A stretch of DNA of 64,000 nt from Nicotiana tabacum. Its lineage: Eukaryota > Streptophyta > Magnoliopsida > Solanales > Solanaceae. The translations under genes were made by a program, and so were the position numbers. The notes below the pieces were generated by a model. It was not told where the DNA came from. It was given only the letters and a program-made list of their open reading frames with translations, and ran no database searches. The stretch spans positions 62,955,466 through 63,019,465 of the forward strand of contig NC_134082.1 in assembly GCF_000715075.1 (NCBI RefSeq), given 5' to 3'. Below, in pieces: positions 48,901 through 63,302 of the stretch (position 1 is its first letter; each line of letters starts with the position of its first letter).

Positions 48901-50975
48901 CTTAAAAAAACAAAAACAAAAACAAAAAAAAAAACAAAAAATTAGTGATGGCTCTTTCCAATGCCACTGATCTGAACTAAGACTTCCTGTAGCAGAAATG
49001 AATTAAGACTTCCTGTAGCAGAAATGACTGATAACCCCTAATACTATACATCTTCCATGATGGGAAAAAGAAACTAAAGGAAGTTTGTAAATTCCTCACT
49101 TATTGGATAGACACGTGTTATCTTTCTCCAGAGTCATAGAGTGGGAAAAAATCACCAATATGCCTATGAATTTCGGTTTTAGTTTAGCATGAACTACACG
49201 CCCTGAGAAAAATATATAAATTCTAACACCAGTAAGTAAACAGGTCAGATATCCCTTACTCAGATTATTTTTACGTCAAACGAAAAAAGGATGTTACGCC
49301 AGATAAAGAAAACCCCATCGGGGTAGAGGTAAGGTCTGCGTACATACTACCCTCCCCAGACCCCACTAGTGGGATTATACTGGGTCGCTGTTGTTTGTTG
49401 TTGTAAGCCAGATAAAGAAGACTACAACTTGTGTAACTCGACACATTCCACAGCTCTAGGGCTTAAAATTATATGCAGCTATCTCAACAAAGACATTTAT
49501 CGATACGAACAAATCAATTTTGAAGAGTGAAGAGATCTCTTAACCTGAATACTTGCTGCTGTAACAGTGTCAAGGATATTGTTCACTGTATAGCTATTTG
49601 ATTTCAGCCTGATACGTCTAGGTTCCACGTCAACAGAGCTTTTGGCCCAAAATGCAAATATACATGAATCCAATACCTGACAGAGAAAGGATAATAAATG
49701 AACTTATTCCACAAGCATCTTGTATGCAAATGAAATAACATATACCGGAACTAATACAATCAAAATGACAAACTTACCTCCCATTTTGTCACATTCTCAA
49801 ATAAATATATTCTCAGAGTTCGGCTCATAGTAGGATCAAGTATGTGAATCCCATCTAGACCAATCTGAATGTGAATTTCAATGCGAAACTTAGAAAATGT
49901 AATTAACGAAATGGTTAATAAATAAACTAACAGTGATAAGCAGGCCAAGCATAGCCAGTCCCAAAAAATAGGGAGTAAGCTAATAGTCAGCCAGAGGGGG
50001 ATCTACAATATTATCTATGGGTTCATGGAACCCAGTAGCTTTTGCCAAGCACAATGTATGTATTAAGAAATCCACTAAATATCTATAAATAATTGACTAT
50101 GAAGTCATTTATTATTATATTAATTTGAGGTCGTTGTAGAAACCTATAAGCATTAAATTCTGGACTCAACCTCTGTAGTCAGCATAAAAATAGTTAAATT
50201 ATAATGAGTTCCTAAATACTAGATACAGAGGATCCATATAGCCGACTCTGATTAAAGCATGCCAAATTAATACTTCAAAATGCAATTATTTCCCCTTTTG
50301 AAGCTCATGAAATATCTGCAAAGACCAATAATGCTACATTCTAACCTGACAAAGCACATCCATGTCGCTCTGACCTACGCCTTCTGATAAAAGCTTGACG
50401 CGAAACTTCAACACACCAGCTGCAACATCCTGTTGCTCCTCCATCTTCGGAGTTGCTTTCACAACTTGACGACTACTCGCGTGTCCTTGATTCTCCCTCC
50501 CATTTTGAATATTGATAGGCCTACCATAATCATCAAACATCACCCCCATATTCGACTCGGATCGACTTTCCCTGTAAGATTCCTCGTTCCTACCATTATA
50601 TTTATAAACACCAGAATCATAAAAACCTTGTTCTCCGTATGAGCCATTATTTTCGATTGAATGAGGAGCAGACGAATATGATGAACTGTAATTAGGTGTA
50701 CTATAATCGTAACTGAGAGACGCTTGATTTTGATCATAAGGGTAATAATTGTAAGATTGGTGTTGAGTTGACGATTGGGTGATAGGGTTTGCAGTTGGGC
50801 GATGATCGGCGGAGCCGTGAGAATAGGCAGAGGAGTAGTCGGACGGCACCGGAGGAGCTGAAGCGTACTGGACGGGAACGGCGGCAGGATTGTACGGATG
50901 ATCGGACGGAGTAGAGCTAGGAATAAGAGGTTGGTAATATTGGAAATAGGAAGAGTTAACGTCGTTGTTATGCAT
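45947..50975 (-). CDS. FREE1: FREE1/FYVE1-like FYVE-domain ESCRT protein, ten exons, 476 aa
   Basis: Exons (minus strand): 50975-50346, 49864-49778, 49676-49545, 48451-48320, 48191-48126, 48028-47918, 46911-46819, 46415-46382, 46227-46160, 46024-45947. All introns are GT-AG and the joined frame is open. An in-frame TAA just upstream makes 50975 the first ATG. Residues 1-210 are Tyr/Ser/Pro/Gln-rich and disordered, with an ASAPP stretch like the PTAP-type motifs that bind Vps23. The FYVE domain (327-386) has WVPD, RKHHCRNCG, RVC and zinc cysteines 336, 339, 352, 355, 360, 363, 382 and 385. A Lys-rich helix and two CxxC pairs (443-446, 464-467) close the protein. In Arabidopsis, FREE1 binds PI3P, ubiquitin and ESCRT-I for multivesicular body sorting and vacuole formation. 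Arabidopsis FREE1 is about 600 residues; the shorter length lies in the disordered part. Confidence 0.93.
48980..49028. repeat. Short tandem duplication in FREE1 intron 3
   Basis: aagacttcctgtagcagaaa plus tga occurs twice in tandem. Minor intronic variation. Confidence 0.7.
49311..49406 (+). mobile_element. 5'-truncated SINE/LINE tail in FREE1 intron 3
   Basis: The 96-base insert has gtaaggtctgcgtac, accctccccagacccc and a TTG-rich end, the tail shared by tobacco TS-type SINEs and RTE LINEs. It is flanked by a perfect 13-base duplication gccagataaagaa at 49298-49310 and 49407-49419. It is antisense to the gene. Confidence 0.88.
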
Positions 50976-51169
50976 GTTTGGAGAATTACTGATCGGAGAA
51001 GAGAAGGATTTTGATGGAGATTAATTTAGGGTTTAAAGAAATGGGGAAAAGAGAGGAGGAAATATGAGGAGATGGTGAATTGGGGGGGAGAAGAAATGTG
51101 GAGTGAAAGGGAAGTTAAAAGTTAGTTGACATGGCGACAGAGAAAGGAAAGAGGTGGGAAGGAAGAGGG
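50976..51169 (-). promoter_or_regulatory. FREE1 5' UTR and proximal promoter region
   Basis: Upstream of the ATG on the minus strand the sequence is C/T-rich (the plus strand is gagaggagga-like), typical of plant 5' UTRs. An in-frame TAA ends any upstream extension. No clear TATA. Confidence 0.45.
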
Positions 51170-52345
51170 TTTGGAAATAGCTGTACTATAATAAAAACAC
51201 ATTTATCACTTTTATTTAGGCTCTTTATTAATTACATGCTCTTTATTAATTACTTTGCATATTCATATTTATAAGTTATATACAAAATCATTAAAAAAAA
51301 AAATTCAAGATTCCTCACTCACTCCCCATTTTCAATAACCTCCGTACATTTAAGATTCTGTTTCTTTTTCCTCTCTTTCTTAATAATCACCTAAAATCTC
51401 TCTTTTATTTTTATACTCTCCCCCTTCAAAATTTCTAATTCTTTCCCTTTTCCAAACATTTTCAAACTCAATTTCTCTCTTTCTTACTAATCACCCAAAA
51501 TCTTTATTTCTTATTGATACAATGCATACAAAATTCGGAATATTGCTCTAGAATCAAATTGTGGGTAAGTTTTGAATCTTGTTTTCTTTATTTCTAAATT
51601 TTTTATTGTATGTGACTTGTATATGATACATCAATATCCAAAACAATACTCGATACAATACTAATACAATTATATTAAATTTTTAGTGTAGAGTTGTGAT
51701 TGAAACTTGAAGAAGGTGGAAATCATAATTGTATCACAATTTTTCAGAAATATATCGTGATTGTATTATAATTGTATATGTATCATAATTGTTGCAGAAA
51801 TTATATTAGAAATGTATGATAATTGTATATTTATTATATATTGTTACGAGCAGTTGTGAGTTCGTGCCAAATTTCACAATTTGTATCACAAGTATGATAA
51901 TTATATATTAATTTATTAGTATCGTACCATATATTATTTTGGGTATTAATGTACCAGATACAAGTTAGATACAATTGTGATACAAGTATGATACAATTAT
52001 ATTTTAGGCATTGATGTATCTGATACAATTCAAAGACAATTATATTTTTTAATAATATAAAGTTGTCGGTAATGGTGGGAAGAAAGAAGATGGAGATTCT
52101 GGCCGTAGATTAAAGGATTTTGATGTAAAAAAAAAAAGGAGAGAGATGAAGAGGGGAAAAAAGGAAAGGATGTAATTGAATCCATTAATTGTAGGTACTA
52201 ATATTGGGGAGTCTTTCAAGGAGCATTGTATACAATTTGTAAGAAAAACCTAGATATATACTTATTAAAAACTGTAGAACATAGAGAACATAGGTAAATA
52301 ATTTTTTAATATAGTATAGCTAGGTAAAAATTCCTTTATTTGGCC
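51170..52345. mobile_element. Probable degenerate MULE-like element
   Basis: The right end, read in reverse, starts ggaatttttacctagctata, close to the ends of the MULE at 54358 (gggatttttacctatctata). The left end has agctgtactata in the opposite sense. The inside is AT-rich with many copies of gtatcataattg or its complement (51600-52030). No target duplication found, so the call is weak. Confidence 0.35.
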
Positions 52346-53022
52346 GGTCCACCAAAAATTATTGCATTCTCTAGTCAAATATATAAATTAATTTTGCCAA
52401 ATATGTATAAAATAAATGTATTATACGTCAATATACAAAAAATATATATTTCACTAGCTATTAGTATTTTTAGAAGCCGCAATACAATATAGTTTTCCCA
52501 AAATTATGTTTGGTGCATTCAATGTGGACTTGCTCTCCTACCAATATCGGCTGATTTTCTCATATTAGCCCCTTTTGAGGCCATTGTTTAGATCGTGTTC
52601 CTGTTTTAACAATTTTGCAAATAATCGGAAGAATGGGAAGTACCGCCTTGGAGGTGGACAAGTATGTGAATTCAATCTTCCAGGCAACTTTAGACCGGTC
52701 ATGTGTTAATTTGCTCATAAAAGGTTTCTTCTGCAGATTTATACCATCGTATAAAGTTACAAATTAAACTTGTGTAGATTCAACCTTACGCATAAAATAT
52801 CCTATAGGTAGTTCAATTTCTTATACTACAACTTTAAACAATTGTGGAAAGTTCGTGGTGCGAATTCAACCTTACTGACGTGGTTTGAAGTTTGCTCATA
52901 AATCATCTATTTGGATGGTTTTAGCTTTCTACTTTATTTATCATGTGATATGCCCTTCTTTTTACTCTTAACTTGTATTCTTGCTAGAATGCAAGCTGAT
53001 GCTGCATACAAAGGTATGACTA
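52346..53022. other. Unassigned sequence
   Basis: No gene or element ends recognised. Confidence 0.5.
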
Positions 53023-53030
53023 ATGTGTTC

Positions 53031-53678
53031 TAGGGGTGGACATCGGTCGGTTCGGTTTGGTTTTGAACATTATCGGTTTTGCCTATCGGTTATCGATTTA
53101 CAAATATCATAACCCGATAACCAAACCGATAAGATATTGGTTATCGGTTATCGGTTAATCAGTTATATATCGTTATCGGTTCGATTATCGATTTACCCGA
53201 TAAGATAAAACAACTAAAAAAATTTGCAATATATAAAACAAAGAAATCAAACTGCCAGAACGTGTAAACTGCCAACTTTTGTTGTTTCTTAACAAAAGCA
53301 CGCTACCACTTCTGTGCAGTATCTACTGATGTCTGGCGGAGAACTGGTGGTGAGTCTTGCGTCTTGACTCTTGGGGGCTGCGACGGAAACAAGAATGAGA
53401 ACTGAGAGACAAACGACTGAAGACTGAAGAGTGAAGAGAGAATTAGGAAAATAAATAACCCTAGTATATACTTAAGGGTAAATTAGTAAATTACATCATT
53501 CTTATTGGGTTATCGGTTTTTACCCAATAACAAAAATGCAAACCGAGCCCGAATCGATAACCCAATAAAAAAAAATTAACCCGTTACCGAACCGTTAACC
53601 CAATAACCCAATACTAATAACCCAATAAAAAATTAACGGTTCGGGTTATCGGTTTTACCGGATATATGCCCACCCCTA
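53031..53678. mobile_element. hAT-type MITE, 648 bp
   Basis: The ends are taggggtgg and ccaccccta, flanked by the perfect 8-base duplication atgtgttc at 53023-53030 and 53679-53686. Inside, ggttatcggtta-type repeats and their complements fill both ends. There is no transposase, so it depends on an autonomous hAT element. Confidence 0.9.
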
Positions 53679-54029
53679 ATGTGTTCAGCATGAACATGAA
53701 GGAGGAGGAAGAAGAGCGCTTGTAATATATGGCAAAAGCTGATACTTCACCTAGTAGGTTAATTTCAAATTTCGTCTTTATATATGGACTCTTTTAACAT
53801 AACAAATATATGTGCCTCCAACTCCAACTTTTCCATCTTTTTCTTCTTATCTTTTTTATCATGAAACATCACTCAGTCTACTAGACGTGGAGACAGCATG
53901 TTAAATCAGCCATACCCACCTTCTTAAAAAAAATATCATCAGAATCACATTTTCTGATCGTAAAGATACATTATTGGAGTGTGACACATTGAACTCTATT
54001 AACAACAATCCATTTTTGTTACTTCGTGC

Positions 54030-57000
54030 TCGTGGTGGCAAAATGGTTCAAAGAAAACAGTTAACTACCCATATTATCCACTCAAAAATAGGTTAAATAA
54101 TAAACTTTTAGAAAACGGGTCAAATATGGACCAGAACCATATTATCCATTTAAAAAATGGATAATCAATGGGTCTAACTTTTACATTTGTAAAACCTCAA
54201 ATTAGGTTCCTCAAGTTAGGGAGACTAAGAATTCCTCCAAAAGTGATCATATGCAAGAAGTCATGGATAATATGATTACCCATATTATCCGCCGGTTAAC
54301 CCGTTTTTTATCCGTATTAAATATGGCTCGGGCCGGATAATTTATCCATTTTTTCATGGGATTTTTACCTATCTATACCATATATCAAACTTTATTACCA
54401 AAAATGTTCATAATTTGTTATTTACCCGTGTAGTCCACACTTTTACTACAAATTATATACCAATCCAAAAATAGGTAGATTTTGCCATAAAAAATGCGCT
54501 AAAATGAAGGCACCAGATCTGCGTGTGATTCTGTCAACATCAAATTAGAATTGTTGCGTAATTCTCTCTTTCCTCAACAGAAAGAGATCTCTCTTCTCTC
54601 ACTCAACTACAATTCTCAAAAAACACAAGCTACTGAAGCTCCAGTATTCAAACGAAAAGGAGATTTCTGTTCTTCATCTTCATCTTCATCTGTTCTTCCA
54701 TATATTTTCCACCATTGATAGCCATTAAAAAGCTTAAAAGCTTTGAATTCAAATTTGGGTTTTCAGAAATCATTATTTGTTTGGATTGGGTATTGTTGTA
54801 AATAATTCGGAATATGTTTAGGAGTTTATATCTCAATTTTGAGGGGTTTTGGTGAAGATTAGACTTGGTTTTGACTGAATTTTAGATTGAAACTCGAAGA
54901 AGAAGAAGAAGAAGAAGAAGAAGAAGAAGAAGAAGAAGAAGAAGAAGAAGAAGAAGAAGAAGAAGGCGTATTTCCAGAAATTGTAGATAAATTGTAGTTA
55001 AATTGTAGATAAATTGTAGATAAATTGTAGATGAATTGTAGATTGGGAAGACTAAAAACTTCTACAAATTGTTTAGATTAAATACAACTCGCCTATTTGA
55101 CCCTCTAAGCTTAAAAGATGACATTTCAATCAAATGAATTTAAAAAACATAAGCTTTAGGGATTTCACCCAAAATCATGACGGATAAAAAGATCCATATA
55201 TAAAAGTAGTCAAGACATGCGTAATAAGGTGTAGCTGTATGGTTGGGGGGTAAAGTCACAAAGAAAGAGCACAAACAAAAAATAGCTTCTGGTATTAAGA
55301 AAGCGTCTTAATTTGCTTGGCTCAACAATTGGTGATTGGAGGGGTCCCCCCCCCCAACCACCTATTAAAGCAGTTTGGCATACGTAGCCTTCAGAATCTT
55401 TCTAAAATAAACGACATGTGTGGTGTGGTCATTCTTGCAAAACATATTTCCAGAATTTGTAGATATTTTGTAGTCAAATTGGAAAAATTGTAGATAAATT
55501 GTAGACTGTTTTTTGCAGAAGATTTTGTAGAAGCTTTAGTCGTTTTGGATTTGTGAAAACAGAAAATAATGCATCTACAATCAGAATACAAATAATCTAC
55601 AATTTATCTACAAGATATCTACAAAATAGATACATTGAATTTTAATATCCAAATTCTCATTTCAATTGTAGCATAATTGGCATTTTCGACATAATTGTAG
55701 AAGATTTGTAGAAGTTTTAGTCTTCCCAATCTACAATTCATCTACAATTTATCTACAATTTATCTACAATTTATCTACAATTTATCTACAATATATCTAC
55801 AATTCTACAATTTAACTACAATTTATCTACAATTTCTGGAAATACGTTATCTACAATTTATCTACAATTTCTTCTTCTTCTTCTTCTTCTTCTTCTTCTT
55901 CTTCTTCTTCTTCTTCTTCTTCTTCTTCTTCTTCTTCTTCGAGTTTCAATCTAAAATTCAGTCAAAACCAAGTCTAATCTTCACCAAAACCCCTCAAAAA
56001 TGAGATATAAACTCCTAAACATATTCCGAATTATTTACAACAACACCCAATCCAAACAAATATTCTTCTTCTTCTTCTTCTTCTTCTTCTTCTTCTTCTT
56101 CTTCTTCTTCTTCTTCGAGTTTCAATCTAAAATTCAGTCAAAACCAAGTCTAATCTTCACCAAAACCCCTCAAAAATGAGATATAAACTCCTAAACATAT
56201 TCCGAATTATTTACAACAACACCCAATCCAAACAAATAATGATTTTTGAAAACCCAAATTTGAATTCAAAGCTTTTAAGCTTTTTAATGGCTATCAATGG
56301 TGGAAAATATATGGAAGAACAGATGAAGATGAAGATGAAGAACAGAAATCTCCTTTTCGTTTGATTACTGGAGCTTCAGTAGCTTGCGTTTTTTGAGAAT
56401 TGTAGTTGAGTGAGAGAAGAGAGATCTCTTTCTGTTGAGGAAGGAGAGAATAACGCAGCAATTCTAATTTGATGTTGACAGAATCACACGCAGATCTGGT
56501 GCCTTCATTTTAGCGCATTTTTTATGGCAAAATCTACCTATTTTTGGATTGGTATATAATTTGTAGTAAAAGTGTGGACTACACGGGTAAATAATAAATT
56601 ATGAACAAATAATAAATTATGAACATTTTTGGTAATAAAGTTTGATATATGGTATAGATAGGTAAAAATCCCATAAATATATGTTCAACTCAGTTTTGTC
56701 AAAACTTTATCTGATCAAGCGAATTATATCTGTATGAGCTAAATTTGATACACTTCTTTGAGAATTTGGGGGACCTTATAGCTCTAACAACATTTATTAT
56801 ATGGGAACAAATGGATATACAATTAGTATAAATGTGTTGTGTGTGTTGTGAACAGTTGAGATGAAAGGAAAGAGAAAGTGGGAAGATAGTCCTATAATTA
56901 TGACTAATATAAATGAACCCTTAATTATAACCCTAATTTAAATTATGGTATAGAAATGGTAATTTGGTATGCTTAAATGTAATAAACACAAACCTTAAAC

Positions 57001-57112
57001 ATTGAGGGTAATAAGGTTTGATATATGGTATAGATAGGTAAAAATCCCTTTTTTCATTACCCGTTTTCGACTCGAACCATATCAGACCCATCCCGCCCGT
57101 TTGCCACTCCTA
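54030..57112. mobile_element. hAT-type MITE split by a MULE-like insertion
   Basis: Left end tcgtggtggcaaa and right end, in reverse, taggagtggcaaa are imperfect inverted repeats. Flanks cttcgtgc (54022-54029) and tttcgtgc (57113-57120) match at seven of eight bases. The body (54030-54357 and 57049-57112) is about 390 bases without a gene. Confidence 0.65.
54358..57048. mobile_element. Palindromic MULE-like element, 2.7 kb
   Basis: The ends are gggatttttacctatctata and its reverse complement, with similarity continuing for about 50 bases. The 9-base duplication ttttttcat lies at 54349-54357 and 57049-57057; nine bases is the Mutator-type size. Inside, 54358 to about 55075 is inverted and repeated at about 55700-56671, so most of the element is one long palindrome, with a third copy of the terminus at 56645-56671. 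It includes (gaa)n at 54898-54964 and (ttc)n at 55868-55940 and 56062-56115, an 11-base tagataaattg repeat, and a 176-base tandem duplication in the right arm (55940 and 56116). The 62-residue frame on both arms is not a known protein. Confidence 0.85.
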
Positions 57113-57120
57113 TTTCGTGC

Positions 57121-57905
57121 CATTGCAAAGCTTGTATTCCCCATTTCATATTTGGATCAACAACAACAACAACAAAAAAAAAAAAAAAAAAAAAAAAAAA
57201 CAAAGATTGAGGTAAAATGACATCTATTTCAAAACTGTAGCCCACAATCAGTACAGAAAAAGAACCTAGGAAGTGGATCACCTCTCATGGATTGGTATCT
57301 TATCTTTTTAGCTTTTAAAACTTCACAAACTTCATTCATTTTCCCTTCAAAAATGATAAGGAGAAATGAGCACTTTAAGTATTGTAGTCTCATAATAGGG
57401 CCAAGCTCAGTATTGCTGTTTCATCAGTGTAGAAACAGAGTTGCACCTTAAAAGAGCAAATATTATAAATTGAAAAATATGAAAGTTGAGCTTTCCTGAA
57501 TACTTTAAAGAAGAATTTGCAATCAGCAGAAAATGCAGATGCAAATCAGATTGATCTTTGGAAAAATAGATTCGGCAAAATTGAACAGCTACAACTAAGT
57601 AAGAAATGCTAAACAACATTGCTGAGAAAATTTGTTTCCTAAATTGATCTTTCAGTCGTTAATACATAAAACAAATCAAAACAGCGAGGACAAAATAGAG
57701 GTGCTTTTGAGACTCAATAATCAGAGACCACAGCAGTACAGAGAAATCAAGCCACCTGACACTTCAAGAGATCACTAGTAGCTTCAACTGAGAAAATACA
57801 AGGACCTCCTACTTCCTCTTGGAAAAAGGAAAGAGAAAAAGACACGAGGAGAGAGATTACAACGCCATCTGTGACCAGGAATATCCTCGTACCTCTACTG
57901 TTTGA
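57121..57905 (-). other. Spacer and ROP gene 3' flank
   Basis: It includes an (aac)n/poly-A tract at 57161-57200. The part near 57650-57905 is the likely 3' UTR of the ROP gene. No other gene seen. Confidence 0.45.
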
Positions 57906-61514
<3,609 letters not shown>

Positions 61515-62559
61515 CAATGTTTTAAAGGGCGGGGGCGTGAGGCGAGACGTTTTATCTCTGACGAGGCGAGGCGTAAGCCCTGAGATATGAGGCGTAATTC
61601 CCACAAATCTTTAAATTTTACTAATTTCAAGAATTTTAAAATAATATAAAATAAAATTATAATTACAAATTACAAAATTATAATAAATAATCTATTTAAA
61701 ATATTTATAAATTATAATTCAACTATAAATAATATGAAAAGTTTGACATATATCATAATATGCAAATAAGCTGCAACGTCATTACAACTCAAACATCAAA
61801 AGTAATGTATTCAATACGAAATCTTATATGTATATCTTAAGGAGTAATGAATCTTGAAAGAATTTCGATATTATAATTTTATATTATTTTTAAAATGCTA
61901 CTTTTATTTAACATGCTTTCTATTTGAAAGAGAATTTATATAAAAATATAATTCACAATTTAAATATGATTCTCTAGCATCATTTGTTTTTAAGTTTCAA
62001 CAAGTTAATAAAGTGACTCATAATTCACCATACTATACAATGATAACTAATTATTTTTAAATTGTTACTAGCAAATACTGAGCTATTAAATTAATATGTA
62101 TTATATCTAGTAAACGTGAAAAAATAATATTTAGGAAAATAATTATAAAAAAATTATGGACTATTATACAATAAATACATAACAAAAGTTAATAAATACT
62201 TTTTAAATAAAAGATTTATTTAAAATTTACTATCATAGTAGTCTTAGTGAATAAGGTGCAATAATTTTTATTTTAATTATGACATAAACACTCTTAAAAT
62301 AAGGAAAAAGTAATTTTGAATAGTCAACAATTTATTAAGAAAAATTAAGGATTTGCAAGGTTAGTACGCACAATTGGATAAAGTTCTATTAGGCGAGCCT
62401 AGTACGATGAGCGCTGGGCATGTTCAGGGCGTAAGTCTCGATGATCGAGGCGTAAGTCTCACGAAACTAAGCCCCACACATAAGTCCAGAGGCGTTTTAC
62501 GAGTGCTCCGCCCCAGGGCGTGCCCCGGGCAAGTCCCAATTCTGCCTTTTAAAACAGAG
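61515..62559. mobile_element. hAT-type non-autonomous element, 1045 bp
   Basis: The ends are caatgttttaaagg and (reverse) ctctgttttaaaagg, with a gcg-rich stretch at both ends. The 8-base duplication tatcgaac lies at 61507-61514 and 62560-62567. The inside is AT-rich with no transposase. It sits about 660 bases upstream of the ROP start codon. Confidence 0.82.
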
Positions 62560-62567
62560 TATCGAAC

Positions 62568-62799
62568 TGTATTTGTTGTGTTCGCGCTACTACATTCATG
62601 AATACAATCGCAGAATTCACCTAATAAGTAGGGAGTCCAGATGTTTAATAATTGTTACCGAAATGTATTCACTGTATTCAGTGGCGGAGCTAGGATTTTT
62701 ATTAAGAGGAGTAAAAATATAAAGGAATAAAATCACCAAGAAATCAAGGGGTGTCAATACATAGTATATATGCATTTTTTTAAAATTACCTAACTACAC
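62568..62799. other. Short spacer with gtggcggagct motif
   Basis: Contains cagtggcggagctaggattt at 62680, a phrase common in Solanaceae repeats, probably a piece of another element. No gene. Confidence 0.4.
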
Positions 62800-63302
62800 T
62801 GTCACGTCCTTAGTTGTTAACAAAGTACACGTCCGACACTTGACAACTCGCTCACGATCTTGCACAACTTGCTCACGTTCTTGCTATGTCAAGTCAGCGT
62901 TACTACACTCAAGATCTCTAAGAGAATGGAAGAAAGAACACATGAGAATTATTAAAGGAAGCTTTGTATTAGAGAGAACTTGAATTGTTTGCTTGATGAA
63001 TTACAAATGAATGAGCCCCTTTATATACTAGTCTCCTAGGGGCTAGTGTGTAAATATTAATTATTACACAAGTCCTTGATATTTACAAGATAAGGGCTTT
63101 TTCTAGAATTCTCTACAAGCCTAGAATATTTCAAGGACTTTCCTAGCAAATCCATAAGGATCTAGGTTCTTCCTAAGGAAATGTCTATACCTCTCTAGAA
63201 TCTTCTTACAAATGCTAGCTTTCTTCTTATGTAAGCTTCCACATGTCATTAATATATGCCAAATGGCGCCTATGTGGCATGATGACATGGCGGGTCATCA
63301 CA
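62800..63302 (-). repeat. 3' LTR of a minus-strand Ty3/gypsy element (D)
   Basis: On the minus strand it runs from tgtgatgacccg to ggacgtgaca. A TATA box (tatataaa) is at 63027-63020. Just upstream, 63315-63303, is the purine-rich tract gggtgggggagag. The element body continues past the window end. Confidence 0.82.
63020..63027 (-). promoter_or_regulatory. TATA box in LTR of element D
   Basis: tatataaa on the minus strand within the 503-bp LTR. Confidence 0.5.

Noticed and set aside
54648..54836. Conserved 62-residue frame on both arms of the MULE
   Set aside because: Conservation follows from the inverted repeat itself; no known protein features.
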